64,000 bases of DNA from Sporosarcina sp. FSL W8-0480 (GTDB taxonomy: Bacteria > Bacillota > Bacilli > Bacillales_A > Planococcaceae), in the NCBI RefSeq assembly GCF_037963765.1, contig NZ_CP150166.1, positions 2,425,501 to 2,489,500 of the forward strand, given 5' to 3'. The first letter of the stretch is position 1; each line of letters begins with the position of its first letter. The notes below the pieces were generated by a model. The model saw nothing but the letters and a program-made list of their open reading frames with translations, was not told the origin of the DNA and did no database searches. Position numbers and translations under genes: made by a program. Below are positions 20,840 to 28,983 of the stretch, piece by piece.

Positions 20840-20867
20840 ATAATTCTCCCCCTAAAGTATAGAAACT

Positions 20868-20876
20868 ATTATAGCA
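20868..20876 (-). promoter_or_regulatory. Extended -10 promoter upstream of ruvA
   Basis: The minus strand has TGCTATAAT (20876-20868), an extended -10 with consensus hexamer, about 30 bases before the ruvA start. No good -35 is seen. Confidence 0.5.
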
Positions 20877-20940
20877 TACGAACGGATTTTCTATCTATAG
20901 ATGTGATAGGGTCACTCTTAGTAACCGGTAACATAAAAAA

Positions 20941-20963
20941 TAAGCCGCTGTTTAGCGGCTTAT
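20941..20963 (-). terminator. Terminator after the CotS-like kinase gene
   Basis: ATAAGCCGCT and AGCGGCTTAT form a perfect 10-bp stem; on the minus strand it runs into six T. Confidence 0.85.
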
Positions 20964-20991
20964 GGCTCATCTATTATGATTTTTCACTGAT

Positions 20992-21861
20992 TTAGTTCAT
21001 ATTCCGTTCTACATCATACCATAGCTTCGGCCAGGAAGAGAGGGCGCTTTCTGTAAATGGTATGAGTTTCCTTGCAAGATTATATTGCTTGTTCTTCGGT
21101 AAATTTAAAAGGTGAAGCCATTCCCTTAACAACTCATTAGGATAAAGCAGCATTGATTTCGAAGCATTATCCAAATCATTTAAGACGGATTGTTCCGCCA
21201 AAAGAAAATCAATGTTATACCCGATATTCGGTAAAACGCGATGCATCCAAAGTGCAAGCTCTGTTCCGGGAGGACCCGTACAGGCAAGGTCAAAATCGAT
21301 AAAGCGAATCAGTCCATTTTCATCTCGCAAAATATTATGGTGGACGACATCACCGTGAAGTAGAGTCTGGCCAAACGGTTGACGGTATTGCTTCTTTATA
21401 AAAGGAAGGGCTTTCTTTCCAAATAGAATAATTTCGTCAACCATATTTTTACCAAGATAAATTTCAATAGCCTTGCGATTTTCGATGAAACGTTCCAATC
21501 GTTCCTGCCATTTATCAATCAGTTGGTACCTATGCAGATATGGTGAAGCATCCCAGTCAATCATCTCTTTTGTCTCATGCAACGCTTGGAGAGCCAATAG
21601 GGAATCCGTTCGATCTATCCTTTTTCTAAAATTGACCGGCTTCGTTCCTTCAATCCAAGGTTGCATGATATATAAAGGATCTTCCGTTGAAATGATTGGT
21701 ACGATATGCGGAAATCTGATTATCTGAAGCTGTCGATGCACATACTCCACTTTCACTGCTGTAGAGCGGTTTTTATATTTTTTTAAAGAGTAAGCGGCTT
21801 CGCCTTCTTGCAACTTCCATACATTTTCCTTTACTTTACGAATATTCTTTTCCAGCGCCAT
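20992..21861 (-). CDS. CotS/YsxE-like phosphotransferase (spore coat-associated kinase fold)
   Basis: 289-residue aminoglycoside-phosphotransferase/choline-kinase fold protein. The catalytic loop HGDVVHHN near residue 168 and the metal site RFIDFD near 185 are intact, so enzymatic activity is possible. The chain resembles the Bacillus CotS, CotI, YutH and YsxE group, several of which are spore coat proteins. It starts seven bases after safA stops and the pair should be co-transcribed during sporulation. In B. subtilis ysxE instead follows spoVID. Substrate unknown. Confidence 0.7.
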   Translation of the reverse strand: MALEKNIRKVKENVWKLQEGEAAYSLKKYKNRSTAVKVEYVHRQLQIIRFPHIVPIISTEDPLYIMQPWIEGTKPVNFRKRIDRTDSLLALQALHETKEMIDWDASPYLHRYQLIDKWQERLERFIENRKAIEIYLGKNMVDEIILFGKKALPFIKKQYRQPFGQTLLHGDVVHHNILRDENGLIRFIDFDLACTGPPGTELALWMHRVLPNIGYNIDFLLAEQSVLNDLDNASKSMLLYPNELLREWLHLLNLPKNKQYNLARKLIPFTESALSSWPKLWYDVERNMN

Positions 21862-21868
21862 ACGCCGG

Positions 21869-23047
21869 TCAGCATCCGCAGCCGTTATTATCCATTGGAT
21901 AGAACTGTTGCATATTCATCGGATGCATTTGCGTAGGATACATCTGCATTGGCTGCATCATCGGTTGTGTCATTGGCATTGTTGGCATCGGCATCATATT
22001 CGTCGGGTAGAAACCACCTTGAAAATGTCCCGGGTATTGGTGGCATCCACAAGAACAATACATATGCCATGGGTAGTTAGCTCCAAACACATCCTGAGGA
22101 CGCGGCAACATACCGCCTTGATTTGGTTGGAATCCAGGCGAAATCATTTGCGGAATATATGGCTGTTGTGCAAGTGGTTGATTCAACATCTCATTTTCCG
22201 TCGGCGATTCCATTGTTGGCGATTCGGTCAACTCCCATCCGCTAGTCGGATAATTTGGTGAAATACCCATTCCACCGCCTGGGAGGATCGGTGATTCCTC
22301 TAACTCTTCTCTTTCCTCGCTAATATCGATTAACGGAGGACTTACTCCCAATTGAGCAGGGAGAGTTGGTGTTCCAAGTTGCTGTGGTGGCATCTGCATC
22401 GCCGGAAGTGGTGTTGGTTGCGCGAAGCCTGGATGCATAATCGGCATGCAATCGGCATCGTAAATCGGCACCCACCCACATGGAAAAGGCATTATCGGTT
22501 GGAAACAAGGTTGCATAGCAATTGGCGGTGCGACAGGCTGTTGCATGACTGGCGGCATCGGTGGCGGCATTACAGGCTGAGTAGGTGGTTGCATCACTGG
22601 TGGTGCAGGTGGTGTTTCTGGTAACTCCGGTTGTACAACTGGCGGAGCAGGTGGCATTTCTGGCAGCTTCGGTGGCTGTTGCTTTACTGGTGGTACAGGC
22701 GGCTTTGATACCGGCGGTTGTTGAACAGGCGGCTTCATTTGCGGTGGTGTTGCCGGCGGCTTCGGCTTTTCTTTCTCCTGCGGCAAAGGAATCGGGTGCT
22801 TAGGCGCTTGAGGCTTTTCCTTTGGCGGCGTTGCTGGTTGGTGATGATGTTTCTCAGGCATTTTTTCCGGACCTTTCCCACCAGGCTTATGTTCCGCTTT
22901 CTTCGGCAGGAATATTTTCATCCCTGGCACAATATAGTCCGGATTCGCTAAATGGGCATTGACCCTTTTCAAATCTTCAAAAGGGATACCGTACTGTCGT
23001 GCAATCTTCCACAACGTATCCCCTTTTACAACAATATGGACATCCAC
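21869..23047 (-). CDS. safA: Spore coat assembly protein SafA (LysM)
   Basis: Inner-coat morphogenetic protein. The N-terminal LysM (IVVKGDTLWKIARQYGI to VPGMKIFLP, residues about 4-50) would bind cortex peptidoglycan. The rest is very rich in Pro, Gln, Met and Lys: a Pro/Lys/Gln linker (55-190), an acidic patch ISEEREELEESP near 255, a Cys cluster MYCSCGCH near 335, a Met-Pro-Gln tract and a final NGCGC. The start is a GTG at 23047 after AAGGGGG, matching family proteins that open (M)xIHIVxKGD; a longer frame to 23107 lacks a site. About 392 aa. Confidence 0.85.
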   Translation of the reverse strand: MDVHIVVKGDTLWKIARQYGIPFEDLKRVNAHLANPDYIVPGMKIFLPKKAEHKPGGKGPEKMPEKHHHQPATPPKEKPQAPKHPIPLPQEKEKPKPPATPPQMKPPVQQPPVSKPPVPPVKQQPPKLPEMPPAPPVVQPELPETPPAPPVMQPPTQPVMPPPMPPVMQQPVAPPIAMQPCFQPIMPFPCGWVPIYDADCMPIMHPGFAQPTPLPAMQMPPQQLGTPTLPAQLGVSPPLIDISEEREELEESPILPGGGMGISPNYPTSGWELTESPTMESPTENEMLNQPLAQQPYIPQMISPGFQPNQGGMLPRPQDVFGANYPWHMYCSCGCHQYPGHFQGGFYPTNMMPMPTMPMTQPMMQPMQMYPTQMHPMNMQQFYPMDNNGCGC

Positions 23048-23194
23048 TAACAAAATCCCCCTTCCATCAATCCATCGTATGAACGAACGCCCGTCTATGT
23101 GACGCAAATTCGTGATTGGCGCCCTCTCTCATACTATGTATATTGCGGGAATGATTCTATTATTCATCAAAATACAATGTGTATCTACTAAATA

Positions 23195-23233
23195 CAAAAG
23201 ACCCAGAGCCGAAAATAATTCGGTTCATGGGTC
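23195..23233 (-). terminator. Terminator after pheA
   Basis: Arms GACCCAgAGCCGAA and TTCGGttcaTGGGTC (23200-23233) form a hairpin, followed by TTTTG on the minus strand. Confidence 0.75.
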
Positions 23234-23237
23234 CAAG

Positions 23238-24101
23238 CTAAAATGTATAATACGATCCAAACGAGCGAACTGTGCAATTTAATGTGGCAAGTTCATCAAG
23301 TGCGCCTTTCATCATAGGATGCTCTTCGTCTTCCAATACATCTATGATGAAAAAATAATTTCCTAATCCGGTTTTCATTGGCCTGGATTCAATTTTACTT
23401 AAATTGAGTTTGCGCCAAGCAAAAACGGATAGTATTTGGTGAAGTACCCCCGAACGATCGTCTTCCGGCAATTTCACCATTAATGTTGTTTTTGACGCCT
23501 CTGACTTATATTGACATTCCAATAGGCCTTTTCTCAAGGACAAAACAACAAATCGCGTATGATTAAAATGGAAATCATGAATTTTTTCTTCTGCTATATG
23601 TAGGCCGTATTTTTCAGCAGATAATCGGTTACCGATAGCTGCAATGTTTAACTCTGGATTTTCGGAAACGTATTTTGCAGCTGCAGCAGTCGATGTAGTC
23701 TGCATCAATGGTGTACGGCGGTAATGATATTGCAAATATTTATGGCATTGAGCAAGTGCTACTGGATGAGAATGAATCGATTCCAATTGTCCAGTGTCAT
23801 CTTTCCATACTTCATTCACCATGAGATGCTGTTCTATCGGAGTCGATATTTCGGCGTTGATGAACAACTCGCTACCATGGAATAAATAATCGATCGTCAT
23901 CGATACTGAACCTTCGAGTGCGTTTTCAAGAGGAACAATTGCATAAGCGACTTTTCCTTCCGCCACCGCTTCCATACAATCAGGTATCGTTGGGAATGGA
24001 ATTAGGCCATCATCACCAAAAAGATGTGTAGCTGCCACATGAGTGAAAGACGCTTCGGGCCCCAAATAAGCAACCGTAGGTGAGTATTTTTTTCCAACCA
24101 T
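23238..24101 (-). CDS. pheA: Prephenate dehydratase
   Basis: Converts prephenate to phenylpyruvate for phenylalanine synthesis. 287 aa from the ATG at 24101, chosen because AAGGAGGTCC stands five bases upstream; the longer frame to 24122 swallows this site. The catalytic domain opens VAYLGPEASFTHVAA and contains the TSTAAAAKYV motif near residue 160; a C-terminal ACT domain (about 195-280) with ESRPMKTGLGNYFFIIDV is the Phe-binding feedback site. Confidence 0.96.
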   Translation of the reverse strand: MVGKKYSPTVAYLGPEASFTHVAATHLFGDDGLIPFPTIPDCMEAVAEGKVAYAIVPLENALEGSVSMTIDYLFHGSELFINAEISTPIEQHLMVNEVWKDDTGQLESIHSHPVALAQCHKYLQYHYRRTPLMQTTSTAAAAKYVSENPELNIAAIGNRLSAEKYGLHIAEEKIHDFHFNHTRFVVLSLRKGLLECQYKSEASKTTLMVKLPEDDRSGVLHQILSVFAWRKLNLSKIESRPMKTGLGNYFFIIDVLEDEEHPMMKGALDELATLNCTVRSFGSYYTF

Positions 24102-24129
24102 TTTTCGGACCTCCTTGAGCAACTGAATC

Positions 24130-24585
24130 TTATAAAGCCCCAGAGCTGATCAGATGGACTGATTCAATGAAATTCGGGGCTTTCAACCTTTGCATGAACT
24201 CTTCCAATCTAATCTCCATTTCGGTTACATCCAATGACAGTGTAATATTTGCACGACCTTGGACCGGTATCGTCTGGTGGATTGTCAGCACATTACACTT
24301 CGCCTCGGAAATGATTCGTAATAGCAATGCTAATGACCCCTTCAGATCTTCAAGCTGAATAAATATTGTTAGAACACGCTCACGAGCAATTGACTCAAAC
24401 GGGAAGACAGTATCTTTATATTTATAATAAGCGCTTCTTGAGAGTCCAACCCGTTTGGTCGCCTCTTGGATCGTTTTTTCCTCTCCGCTTGCCAACAATC
24501 TTTTCGCTTCAAGCATTTTCAACATCGATTCCGTGAGCACATCTTCTCTTACAAGATAAAATTGACCTTCCCCCAATGGTTTCAT
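24130..24585 (-). CDS. pheB: ACT-domain protein PheB
   Basis: 151-residue protein starting MKPLGEGQFYLVRED after AAGGAGGC; a longer frame to 24627 is not supported. The N-terminal part carries a helix-turn-helix-like VGLSRSAYYKYKD near residue 40 and the C-terminal half (about 70-145) is an ACT domain. PheB of B. subtilis is linked to pheA genetically but is not itself chorismate mutase by fold; a role in regulating Phe synthesis is inferred. It lies 28 bases before pheA. Confidence 0.88.
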   Translation of the reverse strand: MKPLGEGQFYLVREDVLTESMLKMLEAKRLLASGEEKTIQEATKRVGLSRSAYYKYKDTVFPFESIARERVLTIFIQLEDLKGSLALLLRIISEAKCNVLTIHQTIPVQGRANITLSLDVTEMEIRLEEFMQRLKAPNFIESVHLISSGAL

Positions 24586-24603
24586 GGAATGCCTCCTTAA
24601 ACA

Positions 24604-24638
24604 AAAGCGGAGGGTGGCGGTTGCCACCCGGAGCTAGA
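24604..24638 (-). repeat. Hairpin with TCTAGCTCCGG end, second copy
   Basis: GGGTGGC (24612-24618) pairs with GCCACCC (24623-24629); the minus strand reads TCTAGCTCCGG before the hairpin and GCTTTTG after. It shares the 11-mer with 8011-8021. Its place after obgE suggests it may also act as a weak terminator. Confidence 0.45.
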
Positions 24639-24665
24639 CATGTACACAATACCTGTCAAAGAACA

Positions 24666-25961
24666 TTATTCAATGAACTCAAATTCAAACTCAAGAATCC
24701 TAACTGTATCCCCGTCTTTCGCACCGCGTTCACGAAGCGCATCGTCAACTCCCATTCCGCGCATTTGACGGGCAAATTTACGGACGGATTGATCAAAGTT
24801 GAAATCAGTCATCTTAAATAGTCGTTCAATTGTATAGCCTGAAAGGACGAATGCACCGTCATCATCACGAGTGATTTTAAAGTCAGCTTCTTCTTTTTCA
24901 TGTTTGTAAAGAACTGAGCGGTTTTCTTCATCTTCATCCTCGATTTCATACATCGGAAACTCCGGAGTTGTTTCAAGCATATCCGCAACAGCAAATAGCA
25001 GCTGATCAAGCCCTTCACGAGCAATTGCAGAAATCGGGAAGATCAGCGCATCTTCATCGGCTAACTTCTCTTTGAATTCCTTTAGATTTTCCTCTGCATC
25101 AGGCATATCCATTTTATTCGCAACGATAATTTGCGGGCGCTCCATCAAACGCAAATTATACTTTTCCAATTCTTCATTGATTGTCTTAAAATCTTCATAC
25201 GGGTCGCGGCCTTCCATTCCAGACATGTCGACAACATGGATAATGACCCTTGTCCGCTCGATATGTCGTAAAAATTGGTGACCAAGCCCCACTCCTTCAT
25301 GCGCACCTTCAATAAGACCCGGTAAATCCGCAAGTACGAACGTTCTTCCGCCTTCCAGTTCAACCATGCCAAGATTCGGTACAAGTGTCGTGAAATGATA
25401 ATCGGCAATTTTAGGTTTAGCTGCAGACACGACGGATAATAATGTCGACTTCCCTACACTTGGAAAACCTACCAATCCCACGTCCGCAAGCACTTTCAAC
25501 TCAAGGGTTACTTCCCTTTCGACACCTGGCTCCCCTTTTTCAGAGAGTTCTGGAGCAGGGTTTTGTGGTGTTGCGAAGCGTGAGTTCCCACGTCCCCCAC
25601 GTCCGCCTTTCGCGATGACTGCTGTCTGGCCATGTTCAACAAGGTCGGCAATGATAATTCCAGACTCAACGTCCTTTACAATTGTGCCCGGCGGTACTTT
25701 TACGACCATGTCTTCTCCGCCTTTGCCGTGCATGTTCTTACTTCCGCCATGCTCTCCACGAGGGGCTTTGAAATGACGTTGGTAACGGAAATCCATAAGC
25801 GTCCGTAGTCCTTCATCCACTCTGAAGATGACGTCGCCACCTTTACCTCCGTCGCCACCGGCTGGCCCTCCATAAGCAATATATTTTTCCCGACGGAACG
25901 CAACCATGCCATCTCCGCCGTTACCACCTTTAACAAATACCTTTACGTGATCGACAAACAT
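24666..25961 (-). CDS. obgE: Obg GTPase (CgtA)
   Basis: Essential ribosome-associated GTPase linked to 50S assembly and, in Bacillus, to stress and sporulation signalling. 431 aa: glycine-rich Obg fold (1-158, many GG turns), G domain (G1 GFPSVGKST near 165, G3 DLPGLIEGA near 212, G4 NKMDMP near 283) and C-terminal OCT domain (about 345-430). Downstream of spo0B in the same unit, an arrangement conserved in sporulating Bacilli. Confidence 0.98.
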   Translation of the reverse strand: MFVDHVKVFVKGGNGGDGMVAFRREKYIAYGGPAGGDGGKGGDVIFRVDEGLRTLMDFRYQRHFKAPRGEHGGSKNMHGKGGEDMVVKVPPGTIVKDVESGIIIADLVEHGQTAVIAKGGRGGRGNSRFATPQNPAPELSEKGEPGVEREVTLELKVLADVGLVGFPSVGKSTLLSVVSAAKPKIADYHFTTLVPNLGMVELEGGRTFVLADLPGLIEGAHEGVGLGHQFLRHIERTRVIIHVVDMSGMEGRDPYEDFKTINEELEKYNLRLMERPQIIVANKMDMPDAEENLKEFKEKLADEDALIFPISAIAREGLDQLLFAVADMLETTPEFPMYEIEDEDEENRSVLYKHEKEEADFKITRDDDGAFVLSGYTIERLFKMTDFNFDQSVRKFARQMRGMGVDDALRERGAKDGDTVRILEFEFEFIE

Positions 25962-25973
25962 TTTTACTTCCTC

Positions 25974-26492
25974 CTATTGTCCACTGATTGTGAACATGCA
26001 TTGCTCATCTTGTAATTCCTCAGTCACTTCAATACCATTGGCGGCCTCGGGAATTTGCGGAATGCCTTTAAGTGGACCATCTATTGTCAGCTGGATGGAC
26101 CAATTTATTTCACTGGCACTCACGTTTATATGAATGTTGTATTCATTCCAAGGGTCTACAACTGTTTCAACGCTGTTGATCAACCTTTCCAAATAATCGG
26201 AAACTGCCGCATCTTCAATTGAGCGTTCAGCAGCTGTGATATTGCTTTGTAGTGTTTTTGAAAAGGCGGTATGTCTCCATTCGAAAGTGGTTAGCCATTC
26301 TTCCGTTTCGGGTAAACGCAGTTTTTCGAGCATGGATAGTTGTCTCATGCGTTCTGTTGTATCCAGTAGTGTTTTTCTGGCCTCTGTTGTGTTGCCAAGG
26401 TCTAGGTTTAGTAACACAAGTTGTAAATCGTTTAAAAAATCATGGCGTGCAAACTTTAGTGCTTTTCCCAATGTCAGCTTTTCGGATCCCAT
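25974..26492 (-). CDS. spo0B: Sporulation initiation phosphotransferase Spo0B
   Basis: Phosphorelay protein that passes phosphate from Spo0F to Spo0A. 172 aa. The N-terminal hairpin contains the phospho-acceptor in ALKFARHDFLNDLQLVLLNL, where His17 corresponds to the active His of B. subtilis Spo0B; the C-terminal part is a degenerate kinase-like domain with low conservation. Gene order (rpmA)-spo0B-obg is diagnostic. Confidence 0.92.
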   Translation of the reverse strand: MGSEKLTLGKALKFARHDFLNDLQLVLLNLDLGNTTEARKTLLDTTERMRQLSMLEKLRLPETEEWLTTFEWRHTAFSKTLQSNITAAERSIEDAAVSDYLERLINSVETVVDPWNEYNIHINVSASEINWSIQLTIDGPLKGIPQIPEAANGIEVTEELQDEQCMFTISGQ

Positions 26493-26522
26493 ATAATCAC
26501 CGCCAAAAGTTTCATACTATAC

Positions 26523-26553
26523 AGTATAGCATTTTGGATATGAGTTTCGTCAA
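26523..26553 (-). promoter_or_regulatory. Extended -10 promoter of spo0B-obgE
   Basis: The minus strand reads TTGACG (26553-26548), 19 bases, then TGCTATACT with the -10 at 26528-26523. The long spacer is offset by the extended TGn element. The spo0B start follows about 30 bases on. Confidence 0.5.
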
Positions 26554-26560
26554 AAAATAA

Positions 26561-26590
26561 AAAGGACTGCACGGTAAAATGCAGTCCTTT
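26561..26590 (-). terminator. Terminator after rpmA
   Basis: AAAGGACTGCA pairs with TGCAGTCCTTT, followed on the minus strand by TTTATTTTTT. It ends the rplU-prp-rpmA unit. Confidence 0.85.
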
Positions 26591-26607
26591 CAATGTTAGT
26601 CATAACA

Positions 26608-26910
<303 letters not shown>

Positions 26911-27237
26911 CTATCGGTTGAAAATAAGTTTTATATGTTGCCCGTAATCTTGTTCAATCGTCTGTAATGAAACAACCATTGCCTTCACGATCAATTGGAT
27001 TTCATCGTCTTTCTCCGTTTCCGGAAAAACCACTTTAAGATAACCTCCATCTGAGGCTTGCTCGATGTCAGGTGTTATTCCAGTGAGTGCGATGATGGCA
27101 TTGACGGCTCCGAATGAAACCGCTGATGCGCCAGCACAGACGAGGTCTTTTCCATGTTCTGCGAAATTGGCATGGCCCTTCATCTCAAAAGAGCTGATAC
27201 GACCCGATTGTTGTTCATTAATAATGATTTTGATCAT
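26911..27237 (-). CDS. prp: Ribosomal-processing cysteine protease Prp
   Basis: Removes the N-terminal extension of L27. 108 aa. The catalytic pair is visible in GHANFAEHGKDLVCAGAS: His22 and Cys34, at the same positions reported for the Staphylococcus aureus enzyme. It lies between rplU and rpmA, the invariant place in Firmicutes whose L27 is processed, and the L27 here has the matching site. Confidence 0.95.
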   Translation of the reverse strand: MIKIIINEQQSGRISSFEMKGHANFAEHGKDLVCAGASAVSFGAVNAIIALTGITPDIEQASDGGYLKVVFPETEKDDEIQLIVKAMVVSLQTIEQDYGQHIKLIFNR

Positions 27238-27243
27238 GCCCGC

Positions 27244-27552
27244 TTACGCGTTGATGCCTTCGATAACAACTTTTGTGTATGGCTGACGATGACCTTGCTT
27301 TTTGTGGTAGTTCTTTTTCGGCTTGTATTTGAATACAGTGATTTTCTTAGCGCGGCCTTGTTTAACGATTTTAGCCGTTACAGAAGCACCTTCCACGAAT
27401 GGAGCGCCAACTTTCACGTCTTCTCCACCAACGAATAGAACTTTGTCGAATGTTACAGTTTCATCAGCTTCACCGACCAATTTCTCGATGAAAACCTCTT
27501 GACCTTTTTCGACTTTGATTTGTTTTCCACCAGTTTCAATGATTGCGTACAT
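27244..27552 (-). CDS. rplU: 50S ribosomal protein L21
   Basis: Binds 23S rRNA. 102 aa beginning [18 protein letters not shown] and ending with the conserved [14 protein letters not shown] region. First gene of rplU-prp-rpmA, with a long structured leader and its own promoter. Confidence 0.99.
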   Translation of the reverse strand: MYAIIETGGKQIKVEKGQEVFIEKLVGEADETVTFDKVLFVGGEDVKVGAPFVEGASVTAKIVKQGRAKKITVFKYKPKKNYHKKQGHRQPYTKVVIEGINA

Positions 27553-27656
27553 ACTTGCACCTCCTCTATAGACTCAGACTCGCCTTCTTGGGTGACCCGA
27601 AACGGATGCTTGTACCCAGTCAGAGCGGTTGTAGCACGGGTGCTACAAACAATAAC
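27553..27656 (-). promoter_or_regulatory. Probable L21 leader RNA
   Basis: About 100 nt of untranslated leader before rplU. It contains a strong hairpin TTGTAGCACC/GGTGCTACAA-like near 27625-27650 and further pairing near the start codon. Bacillales rplU leaders carry a conserved structure thought to be autoregulatory; the assignment rests on position and structure. Confidence 0.55.
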
Positions 27657-27662
27657 ATTAAA

Positions 27663-27691
27663 ATATTATCATGTACGACTTATGGCGTCAA
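27663..27691 (-). promoter_or_regulatory. Sigma-A promoter of rplU-prp-rpmA
   Basis: The minus strand has -35 TTGACG (27691-27686), 17 bases, then -10 TAATAT (27668-27663). The -35 sits in the last codons of spoIVFB. Confidence 0.7.
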
Positions 27692-28294
27692 CTGTTTTCT
27701 TTTTAGCATTTCATATGCTCTTTCATATTTACGGTACTTGAAAGCAGAGATATTTTGTATCAACAGAAATAAAGCAAGTGCAATAATTAAAACGGTTTTA
27801 GGCCAACCTATCATTAACAATAGAATTGATGCGCTTAAAATTGAAATCGAATAAATTAAAAATGCAGATCTGACTTTATATTTATTGGCATCATTTTCAA
27901 ATAGTGCAGATAAAGCCTGTCCACCGTCCAGCGGGAGAATCGGCAATAAATTAAGGAAAAGTATAGCCATTTGAATTCGTATAAATTGATCATTGCTTGG
28001 AAACGGAATGATTAAGCCAATGCCAAGGAGAATTGCCGTTGCAATTGGTCCCCCGAGGGCAACCAATACTTTTTGCTTTTTTCCGTAGAGATATCTACTT
28101 GGTATCTGCAATTCTCCACCATACGGCATAATCGTGCAAGTACGGACTTTCATGTTAGTAGCTCTTGCGGCAATAATGTGGCCGGCCTCATGTATGAGTA
28201 ACGACATGAAAATGAGTGCGTAAAAAGCAAAGCCACCTGATATGAAGATTAAAAGGAAGAAGGGCACCAAAATGGGATGAAGTCGAAGCCTCAT
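27680..28294 (-). CDS. spoIVFB: Pro-sigma-K processing intramembrane protease SpoIVFB, short form
   Basis: Site-2-type metalloprotease that cuts pro-sigma-K in the mother cell. 204 aa with several membrane segments; zinc ligands are in LLIHEAGHIIAA near residue 35 and NLLPILPLDGGQAL near 125. The Bacillus subtilis enzyme is about 288 aa with a C-terminal CBS domain, which is absent here. The start overlaps the end of spoIVFA by 4 bases. Confidence 0.92.
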   Translation of the reverse strand: MRLRLHPILVPFFLLIFISGGFAFYALIFMSLLIHEAGHIIAARATNMKVRTCTIMPYGGELQIPSRYLYGKKQKVLVALGGPIATAILLGIGLIIPFPSNDQFIRIQMAILFLNLLPILPLDGGQALSALFENDANKYKVRSAFLIYSISILSASILLLMIGWPKTVLIIALALFLLIQNISAFKYRKYERAYEMLKRKQLTP

Positions 28295-28842
28295 TTTTTG
28301 TCTTCCGAAAAATAGGTTGCCAGTATTGCAGCATCAAGTATGGTCCCTTCTCTTTTGACTTTTAAATAGATTGCTTCATCATTCATCAATGCGAGCGTGT
28401 CCCCTTTTTTCACAGATGAATAAGGAAGTTTTTGTAAGGAACCAACAAATCCATAAGTGACTTCATCGCCGTCCTCGTAAAGTACAGTAATCGTTTTTCC
28501 GGATTGACGGGTAAAGCCAGTGAATACGACAAGCCCGTCCCCTTGTGCGGTAATAGGCATTGCATTTGTGTACGACACGATGACGCCATCTTTATAAGGT
28601 TGCATTGATTCATATGCGGCAAAAGGAAGTTCTTCCGTATTATCAGAGGAGACAGCGATTCTGTCTTCGTCTGGTTCGCCGATTAAGGAGGATACCCATT
28701 TTTTCATGACGATGAAGTCTTTACCTGACGTTATATATTGGGTAACCGGTTTGTTGATGACGCCTAAATCCTCCAATTTGGCAAAGCTGAATACGCCAAT
28801 TACTACAATTATTGCGAGAAACCACTTTGTTTTCCATTTCAC
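28291..28842 (-). CDS. spoIVFA: Stage IV sporulation protein FA
   Basis: Membrane partner that holds SpoIVFB inactive until signalled. 183 aa, shorter than the B. subtilis protein (about 264). One membrane segment at residues about 7-23, then a spore-membrane-lumen domain resembling a LytM/M23 fold (TAQGDGLVVFTGFTRQSG, VLYEDGDEVTYGFVGSL, VKKGDTLAL) but without evident zinc ligands. Identity rests on this and on the overlapping spoIVFB. Confidence 0.87.
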   Translation of the reverse strand: MKWKTKWFLAIIVVIGVFSFAKLEDLGVINKPVTQYITSGKDFIVMKKWVSSLIGEPDEDRIAVSSDNTEELPFAAYESMQPYKDGVIVSYTNAMPITAQGDGLVVFTGFTRQSGKTITVLYEDGDEVTYGFVGSLQKLPYSSVKKGDTLALMNDEAIYLKVKREGTILDAAILATYFSEDKK

Positions 28843-28931
28843 CCCGCCACACCACCTTTTTTCTCAGTATATGACGGTCGTACTATGAATATTATGGGCA
28901 AATGAGTTGATTCTTAACTTTTATGAAAACC

Positions 28932-28983
28932 GTTGATTTGCGTTCCAGCCGGACGCTTTCCTGGGGGCGTGCAGGTGAGTCTC
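28932..28983. repeat. Inverted-repeat intergenic element, left arm only (copy C)
   Basis: GTTGATTTGCGTTCCAGCCGG then ACGCTTTCC match the left ends of copies A and B. No right end is found; the TTGAGCGCGG array begins at once. It looks like a half element broken or replaced by the array. Confidence 0.55.

Noticed and set aside
21908..22951. Several long plus-strand ORFs opposite safA
   Set aside because: Shadows of the low-complexity Pro/Met/Gln coding region; composition (Trp, His, Arg runs) is that of antisense frames.
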